A stretch of 64,000 nucleotides of DNA from an uncultured Erythrobacter sp. (GTDB lineage Bacteria; Pseudomonadota; Alphaproteobacteria; Sphingomonadales; Sphingomonadaceae): the NCBI GenBank assembly GCA_913055155.1, contig CAJXJR010000010.1, positions 80,128-144,127 on the forward strand, in the 5' to 3' direction. This document shows positions 50,255-59,621 of this stretch, piece by piece. Under the pieces are notes generated by a model. It was given only the letters and a program-made list of their open reading frames with translations, was not told the origin of the DNA and ran no database searches. The position numbers were made by a program, and so were the translations under genes. Within the stretch, counting starts at the first letter, position 1; every line of letters begins with the position of its first letter.

Positions 50255-51469
50255 CTACTTGAAGATGCGCGAGGCGAAGTCGCGCAGCCGCTCCCGCCAG
50301 AACAGCCAGTCATGCGCTGCGCCGGGCGTTTCGTGGTATTCGAAGTTTTCGATGCCATGACGCTCTGCCAGGTCACGGGCCGGAGCCACGCTGTACAACC
50401 ATGGGTCTGCGCTGCCGAAGGCGAAATAGACCAGTTCCATTTCCTGCGCGGAGCGGCGCAGGGCATCCACGTTCTCATCCTCGTAGCGGGCAATGGCATC
50501 GATGTCAGGGTCAGCCATCGGGTTGCCGCCGCCAAGGCCCATGCTGAAGTGCCCGGTGTAACGGAACAGGTCCGAGCGCGGCAGACCGAACAGCCAGGTA
50601 TGGGCCGACCCCATCGAAAGCCCCGCCATCGCGCGCGATTCCGGCCGGGCCTGTGTGCGGTAGGTTGCGTCCACGTAGGGAATGAGATCGGTGATCAGGT
50701 CGTCGCGAAAGCGCGTGTTGTAGCGGATTTCCAGGTCTTCGGTAATCGGGGTGTGCGCCTCTGGCATGACCACGACCATCGGCTCGGCCTCGCCCGATGC
50801 GATCAGGTTGTCGAGGATGTAGTGCGCGCGGCCGGTCGTGGCCCACACGTCATCGGTGCCACCGCCACCGTGAATCAGGTAAAGCACCGGGTAGTCGTTT
50901 GTGTCGTCGCCGGTGTAGCCCGGCGGCGTGTAGATGCGCGCCCGGCGCTTGGTGCCAAGCGTGTCTGACCAGTATTCGACGATCTGGATCGCGCCGTGGG
51001 GAATGTCCGGGTCGTAGGCATAGAATGCGGTTTCAGAGCCGGGCACCTCGATCACGCTCTGCAGGCCCATGATCGATTGTTCGATCGTGTAGTTCATCGG
51101 ATCGGTGACGTTGAGACCGGCGACACGAAAGCTGTAGCGGTGGACCCCGGGCAGCACAGGGTCGGCGGTGGTTCCGGTCCAGTAGCCCATGTCGTCGCGT
51201 TCTAGCACAAGGCTCTGGCTGGCCGCGCCGCGATCACCGCGCAGGTTCACCGTGACGCTTTCCGCTTCGGGCGCGCACAGGCGGAACAGGACGCGGCCAT
51301 CTGCGTGCAACTCGTATCCGTCATAGGTGTTGAGCGGGCGCTCGGTGTTGGCATTGGCGCAGGTAACCATGCGTTCCTGTGCCGATACTGCCGTTACGCC
51401 CAGCCCGAGCGCCGCGAGCGCAATGGCGGCGCTCGCGCCGACGGCAAGTGTCGTGGAAATCGTCTTCAC
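50255..51469 (-). CDS. Secreted CE1-type esterase with N-terminal E-set domain
   Basis: The ~404-aa protein has a signal peptide (~1-30). A carbohydrate-binding/E-set-like domain follows (ADGRVLFRLCAPEAESVTV, residues ~50-135), then an alpha/beta hydrolase with YPVLYLIHGGGGTDD, the nucleophile in MAGLSMGSAHT and the catalytic histidine in PGAAHDWLFW. This resembles enterochelin/feruloyl esterases. GTG 51469 with GAGAGGA upstream gives a cleaner signal peptide than ATG 51496. It sits behind a CATACG-type operator. It may release an aromatic or terpenoid acid from an ester in the periplasm, feeding the pathway. Confidence 0.85.
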   Translation of the reverse strand: MKTISTTLAVGASAAIALAALGLGVTAVSAQERMVTCANANTERPLNTYDGYELHADGRVLFRLCAPEAESVTVNLRGDRGAASQSLVLERDDMGYWTGTTADPVLPGVHRYSFRVAGLNVTDPMNYTIEQSIMGLQSVIEVPGSETAFYAYDPDIPHGAIQIVEYWSDTLGTKRRARIYTPPGYTGDDTNDYPVLYLIHGGGGTDDVWATTGRAHYILDNLIASGEAEPMVVVMPEAHTPITEDLEIRYNTRFRDDLITDLIPYVDATYRTQARPESRAMAGLSMGSAHTWLFGLPRSDLFRYTGHFSMGLGGGNPMADPDIDAIARYEDENVDALRRSAQEMELVYFAFGSADPWLYSVAPARDLAERHGIENFEYHETPGAAHDWLFWRERLRDFASRIFK

Positions 51470-51524
51470 GGTGGTATCCTCTCGTTCGAACCGCACCTAA
51501 CGGCGGGCTTTGCCTACAGGTTAC

Positions 51525-51540
51525 CACACGCTTCCGTATG
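51525..51540. promoter_or_regulatory. CATACG-type operator before the esterase
   Basis: CACACGCTTCCGTATG has one mismatch. It lies in the 72-bp gap between the IclR stop and the esterase start, 55 bp upstream of the esterase. Confidence 0.6.
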
Positions 51541-51541
51541 T

Positions 51542-52309
51542 TCAATCCGGTTCGCGGGCAAATTCCCGGCGCACGGCCTCGGCCACCAGCGCAGTCATCG
51601 AACGACGCATGGTGGCAAGCAAGGCGGTGTCCGGCACCTGGCCCATGAAACTGGCCGAGAGCCCACCTATGGTCTGGCCCGCCGGATCGACGACCGGCAG
51701 GGCCATGCAGAAAATGTCGTCGCGGATCTCGAAGCGGTCGAAAGCCACTCCCTCCTTGCGGACAGTGGCCAGTTCCGACCTGATCGCTTCCGGCCGGGTC
51801 AGGGTGCGCCGGGTCAGCGCAACGAAGGGGCCGTTGGCGAGATAGGCATCCAGTTCATCCTCGGACAGCGCTGCCAGCAGGATCTTGCCGATGCCAGAAC
51901 AATAGGCTTCCAGTTGCATGCGCTCCTTGGTGAAAAGCTCCTGCTCCCCGCCGTTCTCCTTCACCAGGTAGGTGACCATGCCATCGTCCAGCACGCCGAA
52001 ATGCATCAGCACGCCATGCCTGGCCGCCAACTGCTTGATCGGTCGGCGCAGGCGCACGGCGATGCGGTCCTCCGGCTGTGGGATCAGCGGCATGATGCGC
52101 GAAAGCTCGCGTCCCGGCAGGTAACAGCCCTTTGCTTGCCGCTCGATATAGCCTTCGCCCTCCAGCGTCAGGGCAAGGCGGTGCGCGGTCGGCAGGGGAA
52201 TGCCCTGCGCACTGGCAATCTCGCTCAGCGTGGAGCGTCCGCTATCGGCAACCAGCGCCTGCAACAGGCGCAGCCCCTTGGCGAGGGTGGATGATTGCTT
52301 AGTGGGCAC
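51542..52309 (-). CDS. IclR-family transcriptional regulator
   Basis: The 255-aa protein is of normal IclR length when started at GTG 52309 (GAGAAGG upstream). The N-terminal winged helix-turn-helix reads LSEIASAQGIPLPTAHRLAL, followed by GCYLPGRELSR. The C-terminal effector domain has YCSGIGKILLAALSEDEL and DIFCMALPVVDPAGQTIGGLS. It is divergent from the pentadienoate operon (52416), its likely target; IclR proteins often control aromatic catabolic genes. It is also a candidate for the protein that binds the CATACG palindromes, but nothing in the sequence proves this. Confidence 0.88.
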   Translation of the reverse strand: MPTKQSSTLAKGLRLLQALVADSGRSTLSEIASAQGIPLPTAHRLALTLEGEGYIERQAKGCYLPGRELSRIMPLIPQPEDRIAVRLRRPIKQLAARHGVLMHFGVLDDGMVTYLVKENGGEQELFTKERMQLEAYCSGIGKILLAALSEDELDAYLANGPFVALTRRTLTRPEAIRSELATVRKEGVAFDRFEIRDDIFCMALPVVDPAGQTIGGLSASFMGQVPDTALLATMRRSMTALVAEAVRREFAREPD

Positions 52310-52415
52310 AGTGCCTTCTCGCGTAGTATTTCTCACTATGCAAGAATTGCAGAAGACCCCGGTTGGCGCACGAAGGCGTGAGGGCGTATCTGCAATGCTC
52401 CAAGGAGAGAGATGC

Positions 52416-53201
52416 ATGAGTACCAATTACGACGAGCCGGCCCGGCTGCTACGCGAGGCCTACAGCGGCCCCGCCATCGCCCCGCTGCGCGACTGGCTGG
52501 AGCCGACCGATGCCGCAGGTGCCTACGCCGTTCAGGAAGTGAACACCCGCTATTGGGAAGCGCAGGGCCGCCGCATCGTCGGTCGCAAGGCTGGCCTTAC
52601 CGCCGAAGCCGTGCAGAAGCAGCTGGGCGTGGACCAGCCCGATTTCGGCGTGCTGTTCGATGACATGCGCGTGGCCGATGGCGGCAATCTCGATCCGGCG
52701 AAATGCCTGCAGCCCAAGGCGGAAGCAGAAATCGCCTTCATCCTCGGCGCGGACCTGCCCTCTGCCGAAACCACGGCGGACGAAGTCGCCGCTGCCGTCG
52801 CCAGCGTTCATGCCGCAATCGAAATCGTCGATTCCCGCATCGCCGCCTGGAAGATCACCTTTGCCGACACCGTGGCCGACAACGGCTCTTCGGCTTTCTT
52901 CGTGCTGGCCGATGAAGGCCTGCCACTCGAAGGTCTCGACCTCGAAGGCGCGCCGATGGACATGAGCGTAAACGGCGACGTTGCATCCACGGGCGTCGGC
53001 AAGGCCGCGCTGGGCAATCCGCTCAATGCCGCCGCCTGGCTGGCTCGCACGCTGGCTGAACGCGGCGAACCCCTGAAGGCGGGCGACATCTTGCTGGCCG
53101 GCGCGCTCGGCCCGATGGTGGCCCTCACCCCCGGCGACCAGGTGCACGCCAATGTCGGCGGCATCGGCGCCTGCAGCTTTACCTACGGAGATGCGCAATG
53201 A
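52416..53201 (+). CDS. 2-hydroxypenta-2,4-dienoate (2-keto-4-pentenoate) hydratase
   Basis: The 261-aa protein belongs to the fumarylacetoacetase-like hydratase family: [34 protein letters not shown] (metal-binding glutamates), [15 protein letters not shown], and [19 protein letters not shown]. It converts the dienoate made by the C-C hydrolase to 4-hydroxy-2-oxovalerate. ATG 52416 follows GGAGAGA. It is the first gene of a tightly coupled three-gene operon with the dehydrogenase and aldolase, divergent from the IclR gene. Confidence 0.93.
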   Translation: MSTNYDEPARLLREAYSGPAIAPLRDWLEPTDAAGAYAVQEVNTRYWEAQGRRIVGRKAGLTAEAVQKQLGVDQPDFGVLFDDMRVADGGNLDPAKCLQPKAEAEIAFILGADLPSAETTADEVAAAVASVHAAIEIVDSRIAAWKITFADTVADNGSSAFFVLADEGLPLEGLDLEGAPMDMSVNGDVASTGVGKAALGNPLNAAAWLARTLAERGEPLKAGDILLAGALGPMVALTPGDQVHANVGGIGACSFTYGDAQ

Positions 53202-54145
53202 GTGGCAAGAAGACAAAAGTCGCCATCATCGGTTCGGGCAACATCGGCACCGACCTGATGATCAAGATCAAACGCCTTTCCGACGTGCTGGAAATGGGCG
53301 TGATGGTGGGTATCGACCCTGAGTCCGATGGCCTTGCGCGGGCCAGACGCATGGGCGCTGCCACCACCCACGAAGGTATCGACGGGCTTGTCGCCATGCC
53401 CGAATGGGACGAGGTCGAAATCGTCTTCGATGCCACCAGTGCCGGCGCGCACAAGCGCCATAGCGAAGTGGTGCTGGCCGCGGGCAAGCGCATGGTCGAC
53501 CTGACGCCTGCCGCAATCGGCCCCTATGTGATCCCGCCGGTCAACGGCGAAAGCTCGCTCGATGCCGGGAACGTCAACATGGTCACATGCGGCGGACAGG
53601 CCACGATCCCGATCGTTGCTGCTGTCAACCGCGTGGCCAAGGTGCATTATGGCGAGATCGTCGCCTCCATCGCCAGCAAGAGCGCCGGCCCCGGCACACG
53701 GGCCAATATCGACGAGTTCACCGAAACCACCAGCCAGGCGATCATGGACGTCGGCGGCGCCACGCGCGGCAAGGCGATCATCATCCTCAACCCCGCCGAA
53801 CCGCCGCTGATCATGCGCGACACGGTCTATTGCCTGTGTGAGGACGCGGACCAGGAGGCGATCCGCCAGAGCGTGGAAGACATGGTCGCCGAAGTGCAGA
53901 CCTATGTGCCCGGCTATCGTCTGAAGCAGGCGGTACAGTTCGAACACATCGGCTCCAACCGCCCGCTGCGCATCCCCGAGATGGATGCCGAATACACTGG
54001 ACTGAAAGTCAGCGTCTTCCTCGAAGTCGAAGGCGCGGCGCATTACCTGCCCGCCTATGCCGGCAATCTCGACATCATGACCTCGGCCGCGCTCAAGACT
54101 GCCGAGAAAATCGCCGTCCGTATGCACCAGGGAGAAGCGGCATGA
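53198..54145 (+). CDS. Acetaldehyde dehydrogenase (acylating)
   Basis: The 315-aa NAD-dependent enzyme has the nucleotide-binding [10 protein letters not shown], the catalytic cysteine in [11 protein letters not shown] and [15 protein letters not shown]. It makes acetyl-CoA from the acetaldehyde channelled by the aldolase. Its start overlaps the hydratase stop and its stop overlaps the aldolase start (both ATGA), the usual order in BphHJI/MhpDFE-type lower pathways. Confidence 0.95.
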   Translation: MSGKKTKVAIIGSGNIGTDLMIKIKRLSDVLEMGVMVGIDPESDGLARARRMGAATTHEGIDGLVAMPEWDEVEIVFDATSAGAHKRHSEVVLAAGKRMVDLTPAAIGPYVIPPVNGESSLDAGNVNMVTCGGQATIPIVAAVNRVAKVHYGEIVASIASKSAGPGTRANIDEFTETTSQAIMDVGGATRGKAIIILNPAEPPLIMRDTVYCLCEDADQEAIRQSVEDMVAEVQTYVPGYRLKQAVQFEHIGSNRPLRIPEMDAEYTGLKVSVFLEVEGAAHYLPAYAGNLDIMTSAALKTAEKIAVRMHQGEAA

Positions 54146-55167
54146 CCTTCGATCCAAAGCAAACCAAGCTCTACATCCAGGATGTCACCCTGCGCGACGG
54201 CATGCACGCCATTCGCCACCAGTACGGCCTCGACCACGTTCGCGCGATCGCCAAGGCGCTCGACATGGCGAAGGTCGATGCCATCGAGGTAGCCCATGGC
54301 GACGGCCTGCAGGGCTCCAGCTTCAACTATGGCTTTGGCGCCCATACCGACTGGGACTGGATCGGCGCCGTGGCCGAGGTTCTGGAACACTCGGTGCTCA
54401 CCACCCTGCTGCTGCCGGGCATCGGCACCGTGCATGACCTGAAGCACGCCTACGAGATGGGCGTGCGCTCGGTGCGCATTGCAACGCACTGCACCGAAGC
54501 CGATGTTTCCAAACAGCATATCGAGGCCGCGCGCGGGCTCGGGATGGACGTGTCGGGCTTCCTGATGATGAGCCACATGACCGACCCGGAATCGCTCGCC
54601 AAGCAGGCAGTGCTGATGGAAAGCTACGGCGCGCACTGCGTCTACGTCACGGACAGCGGCGGCGCCATGAACATGGACGAATATGCCGCCCGCCTACAGG
54701 CCTACGACCGCGCACTCCAGCCCGAGACGCAGCGCGGCGTGCATGCTCACCACAACCTGTCGCTGGGCGTCGCCAACTCGATCGTGGCTGTGCAGAACGG
54801 TGCCGTGCGCGTGGATGCCAGCCTTGCCGGAATGGGTGCGGGCGCAGGCAATGCCCCGCTGGAAGTGTTTATCGCCGCTGCGGACCGCTACGGCTGGAAC
54901 CACGGCTGCGATCTTTATGCCCTGATGGATGCGGCCGAGGATCTGGTGCGGCCCTTGCAGGATCGCCCGGTCCGCGTGGACCGGGAAACGCTGACCCTGG
55001 GCTACGCCGGGGTCTATTCGAGCTTCCTGCGCCACGCGGAAAAGGCATCGCAGGATTATGGCCTCGATACCCGTTCGATCCTTGCCGAAGTCGGTCGTCG
55101 CAAGATGGTTGGCGGTCAGGAAGACATGATCGTCGATATCGCGCTCGACCTGACCAGAGACGACTAG
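54142..55167 (+). CDS. dmpG: 4-hydroxy-2-oxovalerate aldolase
   Basis: The 341-aa protein has the DRE-TIM metallolyase start [18 protein letters not shown], the [15 protein letters not shown] loop, [12 protein letters not shown] and [14 protein letters not shown] (metal-binding histidines). It splits 4-hydroxy-2-oxovalerate into pyruvate and acetaldehyde and forms a channelling complex with the acetaldehyde dehydrogenase. It is the last gene of the 52416-55167 operon. Confidence 0.96.
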   Translation: MTFDPKQTKLYIQDVTLRDGMHAIRHQYGLDHVRAIAKALDMAKVDAIEVAHGDGLQGSSFNYGFGAHTDWDWIGAVAEVLEHSVLTTLLLPGIGTVHDLKHAYEMGVRSVRIATHCTEADVSKQHIEAARGLGMDVSGFLMMSHMTDPESLAKQAVLMESYGAHCVYVTDSGGAMNMDEYAARLQAYDRALQPETQRGVHAHHNLSLGVANSIVAVQNGAVRVDASLAGMGAGAGNAPLEVFIAAADRYGWNHGCDLYALMDAAEDLVRPLQDRPVRVDRETLTLGYAGVYSSFLRHAEKASQDYGLDTRSILAEVGRRKMVGGQEDMIVDIALDLTRDD

Positions 55168-55170
55168 GGT

Positions 55171-56382
55171 TCAGCCTACACGTTCGAAGATCGCTGCAAG
55201 TCCCTGGCCGCCACCGATGCACATGGTTTCCAGGGCGTAGCGCCCCTGCCTGCGCTCCAGTTCGCGCAGCATGGTGGCAAGAATGCGTACGCCGGTGCAG
55301 CCCACCGGATGGCCAAGCGAAATGCCCGAACCGTTGACGTTGAGACGCGCCTGATCGGCGTCTTGCAAGCCCAGCGCCGTGGTGCATGCCAGCACCTGCG
55401 CGGCGAAGGCCTCGTTCAGTTCGATGAGGTCCATATCCTTCATCGACAGCCCGGCCATCTCGAGCGCCTTGTTGGCAGAGGGCACGGGGCCGATGCCCAT
55501 CCGCTCCGGCCCCACGCCTGCTGCTTTCCATGAGACCAGCCGCGCCATTGGTTTCAGCCCGAGCGCCTCTGCTTTCTCCCGGCTGGCGACGATACAGGCG
55601 GCAGCGCCGTCGTTCTGGCCGCTGGCATTGCCGGCAGTGACGGTGGCTTCCGCATCGATTTTCGAACGGATTGCTCGCAGCCCCGACAGCGCCTCCATGC
55701 TGATGTCGGGACGTGGGTGCTCGTCGGTGTCGACCATCACCGTCTCACGGCGCCTCTTTGTCTCGACCGGCACGATCTCGTCGGCAAAGCGGCCCTCTTG
55801 CTGCGCGGCGACGGCTTTCCGGTGCGAGTTGCAGGCGAACAAATCCTGCGCCTCGCGGCTGATCGCATAGTCACGGCGAAGGTTCTCCGCCGTCTCGATC
55901 ATCCCGCCATCGATGCGGTGAAGGCGCCCGCCCGAGGTGATGCGTGCGCGGGCAAGCCTGTCCCACAGCGGCTGGCTGTCACCGCGAAGGCCCCAGCGCG
56001 CACCGTTAACGTAATGCTCGACATTGCTCATGCTTTCTGCACCGCCAGCGATCACGAGGTCGGCAGCGCCTGTCTGCACGCGCATGCAGGCGTCGATCAC
56101 CGCCTGCAGGCCCGAACCGCAGCGGCGGTCGATCTGCATGCCGGGCACCGCGATGCCGAGTTCAGCATCGAGCGCCGCAATACGGCCGAGTGCAGGCGCC
56201 TCGCCACTAGGATTGCACTGCCCGAAGACAACGTCGTCCACATCCTCGCCGGTGATGCCGGTGCGCTTCAGCAGCGCGCGCAGCACGGTTTCGGCAAGCC
56301 TGGCTGCCGGCACATCGCGGAACTGGCCGCCAAAGCCACCAACCGGAGTGCGCAGGGGTTCACAGATAACAGCGTCGATCAT
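55171..56382 (-). CDS. Thiolase (acetyl-CoA C-acetyltransferase family)
   Basis: The 403-aa thiolase has the nucleophile C88 in IDRRCGSGLQA, LIELNEAFAAQ, the base in GSGISLGHPVGCTG and the second cysteine in CIGGGQG. It performs the final C-C cleavage of beta-oxidation. The start is ATG 56382; a much longer open frame that fuses it to the upstream reductase gene in another frame is spurious. It is downstream of an SDR gene (24-bp gap), and both lie on the strand facing the aldolase gene. Confidence 0.92.
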   Translation of the reverse strand: MIDAVICEPLRTPVGGFGGQFRDVPAARLAETVLRALLKRTGITGEDVDDVVFGQCNPSGEAPALGRIAALDAELGIAVPGMQIDRRCGSGLQAVIDACMRVQTGAADLVIAGGAESMSNVEHYVNGARWGLRGDSQPLWDRLARARITSGGRLHRIDGGMIETAENLRRDYAISREAQDLFACNSHRKAVAAQQEGRFADEIVPVETKRRRETVMVDTDEHPRPDISMEALSGLRAIRSKIDAEATVTAGNASGQNDGAAACIVASREKAEALGLKPMARLVSWKAAGVGPERMGIGPVPSANKALEMAGLSMKDMDLIELNEAFAAQVLACTTALGLQDADQARLNVNGSGISLGHPVGCTGVRILATMLRELERRQGRYALETMCIGGGQGLAAIFERVG

Positions 56383-56405
56383 GATGGATGCCTTCCGGAT
56401 ATGGT

Positions 56406-57161
56406 TCAGATGCCAAGGCCGCCGGTCACTTCGACCACGTTGCCGTTGACGTAAGAGGCCAGAGGCGAAGCGAGGAATACCACCGCACCCGCCACTTCTG
56501 CGGGAAGACCGGCGCGCTGCATCGGCACTTCGGTTTCCATGGCGGCATATATTTCGGGTTTCATCGCCAGCGTCATGGCGCTGCGGATCAGGCCCGGCTG
56601 CACCGCGTTCACCCGCACCCCAAACGGGCCGAGTTCCCTGGCCGAGGCCTTGGTCAGGCCCACCATGCCCGCCTTCGCGGCGCTGTAATTGGTCTGGCCC
56701 GGATTGCCGATCTTGCCGGATAGCGAGGAAATGTTGACGATGGCCCCGCTCTTGCGTTCGCGCATCAGTGTGCCCACGGCCCTGGTTCCGAGCCATGCGC
56801 CCTTCAGGCTGACGCCCAGGACCAGGTCGAAATCGTCCTCGCTCATCTTCGGCAGGTAGTTGTCGCGGGTAATGCCGGCATTGTTCACCAGCAGGTCCAG
56901 CCGGCCGAAGGTATCGAGACAGGCTTGCACGGCAGCCGCGTGATCGGTGGCCTTCATCACGTCGCAATCGACCGCAAGCGTGCGACCGGGCGCGCCGAGT
57001 TCGTCGGCAGCCGCCTGCGTGCGCTCCAGCCCCAGATCGGCCAGTACGACATTGGCACCGTGATCGAGCAAGGCACGGGCGATGGCATGACCGATCCCCT
57101 GCGCAGCGCCGGTGACGATGGCCGCCTGCCCTGCCAGCAAGTTTGTCGTGATGACGCTCAT
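56406..57161 (-). CDS. 3-oxoacyl reductase / 3-hydroxyacyl-CoA dehydrogenase (SDR)
   Basis: The 251-aa SDR is FabG-like: TGAAQGIG, NNAGITRDNYLPKM, serine in IVNISSLSG, catalytic NYSAAK and PGLIRSAM. ATG 57161 has GGGAGAG upstream; GTG 57170 is the alternative. Upstream of the thiolase, it probably oxidises or reduces a 3-hydroxyacyl-CoA of the same pathway. The 128-bp gap to the MFS gene holds nothing obvious. Confidence 0.88.
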   Translation of the reverse strand: MSVITTNLLAGQAAIVTGAAQGIGHAIARALLDHGANVVLADLGLERTQAAADELGAPGRTLAVDCDVMKATDHAAAVQACLDTFGRLDLLVNNAGITRDNYLPKMSEDDFDLVLGVSLKGAWLGTRAVGTLMRERKSGAIVNISSLSGKIGNPGQTNYSAAKAGMVGLTKASARELGPFGVRVNAVQPGLIRSAMTLAMKPEIYAAMETEVPMQRAGLPAEVAGAVVFLASPLASYVNGNVVEVTGGLGI

Positions 57162-57289
57162 TTCGCGCACTCTCCCTCAAGAACCTTTTCGCGGATCGAG
57201 AACCTGCTGCGATACGCTGGTGCCGGTCTTCGTGATATGTTCACTGCCGGCAACTCCCCGGAACGCCTGCCACGCGGCCAAGGCAACAG

Positions 57290-58612
57290 TCAGTACCGCC
57301 CCTCCCGGTAGTCGATGGCGTAGACACCCAGGATCGCGAGCAGCATGGCGGACACGCAGAAGCCGAAGAAGTAGAAGGTGCCATTGGCCAGATCCAGCGC
57401 CGCGCCGCCTGCCGCTGCGCTAAAGATCGGGCCGAGACGGCCCGCCCCTGCGGCAAACCCGATGCCGGTGGAGCGGCAATCGGTGGGATATATCGCCGCT
57501 GCCAGCGAATAGAGGCCCACTTGCAGGCCAGCGAGAGTAGTCCCTGCTACAATGAGGCCGAGCACGATCGGCAGCTGCGCTTGCCCTTCGACCGAAAAGA
57601 TGAACACCAGCAGGCTCAACGAGAACACGGAGCCGATCAGCGGGATATACAAGCCGCGTTGCTGACCGATCCGCGGATAGACCGGCGCAAAGATCACTGC
57701 CCCCATCAAGGCGGCAAGATTGTACCACATTGCCGCGCTCAACGCGTCTTCCAGAGCAAAGCCGCGCGAAGTCATGATGGTGGGAAGCCAGTTCACCATG
57801 CCGTAGAACACCATCAGGTTCGCAGCGAACGCGAGAGCGATGCCCAACGAGTTCTTCCGATGCTCCCTGTTCAGAATGTCGGACCAGGTCGCGCGCCTGC
57901 TTTCAGGCACCGTGTAGACATCGTCAGGCGAATACCTGTTGCGCCCAAATGCCTTGTTCAAGAGGGGGACGACGCCGCGGCCTCCATCCGAATTCACAAC
58001 AAGGAATTTCGGTGATTCCGGCAGCAGCAGGAACAACATGCCCGACAGCACGATACCCAGGATACCGCCGACAACGAAAGTGGACTGCCAACCGAACTGC
58101 TCGATCAGGCCATTGGAAATGCCCGCACCGATCATGCCGCCAACGGGCACGCCGATAATCATTATGCTGATCACATAGCTGCGCAGTTTCCTCGGCATCC
58201 ATTCGGCAATCAGCGCGGTTGCATTGGGCAGCACGGCACCGAAACCCAGACCGCCGAAAAAGCGGATGATCGCAAGTTCGTAATGATTGGTGGCAAGCGC
58301 AGCCGGCAGAGTGGCAAGGCCAAAGAACAAGGTGCTGAGGATCATCGCGCGGCGCCGACCGAAACGATCGCCGATACCCCCGCCGACCGGAGCGCCCACC
58401 GCCATGCCGACCAGGGCCGCGGAAACGGCCAGGGCAAGTTCGGTGCGCGAAACGCCCCACTCCTCGATCAATACCGGCGTCACGAAAGCGATCACCTGGA
58501 TGTCGAAGCCGTCCACGATGATCGTGGTGCTGATCAGGATCGCCAGCAGGATGCGCAGCGTACCAAGCGGTTCCTTGTCGATGACGTGTTCAACGTCGAT
58601 TTCCCTGGCCAT
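57290..58612 (-). CDS. MFS aromatic-acid/H+ symporter-like (AAHS) transporter
   Basis: The 440-aa, 12-helix carrier has the AAHS signature VDGFDIQVIAF in helix 1, GGIGDRFGRRRAM in loop 2-3 and the matching helix-7/8 block. Such carriers import hydroxylated or phenyl-acid substrates with protons (MhpT/PcaK type). ATG 58612 is used. A consensus LacI-type operator lies 100 bp upstream, linking it to the P450/CCP promoters on the left side of the window. Confidence 0.88.
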   Translation of the reverse strand: MAREIDVEHVIDKEPLGTLRILLAILISTTIIVDGFDIQVIAFVTPVLIEEWGVSRTELALAVSAALVGMAVGAPVGGGIGDRFGRRRAMILSTLFFGLATLPAALATNHYELAIIRFFGGLGFGAVLPNATALIAEWMPRKLRSYVISIMIIGVPVGGMIGAGISNGLIEQFGWQSTFVVGGILGIVLSGMLFLLLPESPKFLVVNSDGGRGVVPLLNKAFGRNRYSPDDVYTVPESRRATWSDILNREHRKNSLGIALAFAANLMVFYGMVNWLPTIMTSRGFALEDALSAAMWYNLAALMGAVIFAPVYPRIGQQRGLYIPLIGSVFSLSLLVFIFSVEGQAQLPIVLGLIVAGTTLAGLQVGLYSLAAAIYPTDCRSTGIGFAAGAGRLGPIFSAAAGGAALDLANGTFYFFGFCVSAMLLAILGVYAIDYREGRY

Positions 58613-58712
58613 GCGCGCACTAACCCCCTTGGTGCAATCGGGGCCGGAAGCCGCATTCAGCTGCTCTCTGCAGGCCCGGAGCAACCAGTGTTACGTCTCG
58701 AACACCGGATTA

Positions 58713-58726
58713 TGCAACCGCTTTCA
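58713..58726. promoter_or_regulatory. LacI-type operator (14/14) before the AAHS transporter
   Basis: TGCAACCGCTTTCA fits TGNAANCGNTTNCA perfectly. It lies between the MFS gene (58612, minus) and the 3' end of the next gene cluster at 58776. Confidence 0.65.
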
Positions 58727-58775
58727 TGTCAACATGAGGAGGCGCGAGACGAAAGTCAGCGCTCAGCGCCCTTTG

Positions 58776-59621
58776 TCAGAGTTGGTCTTTCTTGATGGAG
58801 GCGGGCATGCCATCGACAGATGCCTCGGCGGCTGCGGCTGCCTGGTGGTCTGCCGTGCGCTTATCGATCAGTGCCGAAAGGCCTTCCCGGAATTCCGCGC
58901 TCGACATGGCCAGGGCCTGCATCAGGCCTTCCTGTTCCATGATTTCGGCCACAGAGGTCTCGAACGATTTCAGCAGCAATTGCTTGGCGAGACCCATCAC
59001 TTCGGCCGGCCCGCGTGCCAGCTGTTGGGCAAGTGCGATACCTTCCTCATCCACATCATCGTCGGGCACGCGTTTCAACGCCACGCCCAATTCGACCGCT
59101 TCCTCAGCACTCCAGCTGGCATCGGTGTAGAGAAAGTTGCGCGCCTTCGCGAGACCGACAAGGCGTGGCAAGGTGAACATCGCCAGGCCATCGGGAACGA
59201 CGCCTAGGCGGAACCAGCCCGAAGCAAACTGCGCGCTGTCGCCAGCGATCACCAAGTCCGCGGCAAGGGCAAGGCCCAGCCCGGCGCCCATCGCATGTCC
59301 GCGAACACCGCAAACCACCGGCTTGTCCAGCGTCATCAGGTCCGGGAAAAGCGTAGCAGCATGACGAAAACGGCGATGTACTGCCCATGGCTCCGATGCC
59401 TTGGCCAGCATCTGCAGGTCGCCGCCAGCGCAAAAGCTCTTGCCCTTGCCCGTAAGATAGACCGCGCGAACGGCGCGATCGTCCTGCAGCTCACGGGTGA
59501 TCTCACGCAGCGAGAAGCGCATTTCGCGGCTCAAAGCGTTGCGCGCCGCCGCATTGTCGAGCCGGATGACGAGAACCGAATCGCGTCGTTCGGTTTCGAC
59601 GTGCGGATAAGTCTTGATCAT
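58776..59621 (-). CDS. Enoyl-CoA hydratase/isomerase family protein (crotonase) 2
   Basis: The 281-aa crotonase has SFCAGGDLQML and GVRGHAMGAGLGLALAADLV as oxyanion-hole segments, and FRLGVVPDGLAMF, where aspartate stands in the catalytic loop. This resembles PaaG-type or isomerase members more than EchA. Its start overlaps the stop of the upstream reductase gene by 4 bp. It is the second gene of a two-gene unit. Confidence 0.86.
   Translation of the reverse strand: MIKTYPHVETERRDSVLVIRLDNAAARNALSREMRFSLREITRELQDDRAVRAVYLTGKGKSFCAGGDLQMLAKASEPWAVHRRFRHAATLFPDLMTLDKPVVCGVRGHAMGAGLGLALAADLVIAGDSAQFASGWFRLGVVPDGLAMFTLPRLVGLAKARNFLYTDASWSAEEAVELGVALKRVPDDDVDEEGIALAQQLARGPAEVMGLAKQLLLKSFETSVAEIMEQEGLMQALAMSSAEFREGLSALIDKRTADHQAAAAAEASVDGMPASIKKDQL

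Noticed and set aside
52328..52347. ATTTCT...AAGAAT repeat in the IclR/hydratase intergenic region
   Set aside because: The arms are not truly complementary. It may be an IclR site, but the evidence is too weak to list.
55171..57180. A 669-codon frame that appears to fuse a protein with the thiolase
   Set aside because: The upstream part is an out-of-frame reading of the SDR gene at 56406. The thiolase has a proper ATG at 56382 and a normal length.
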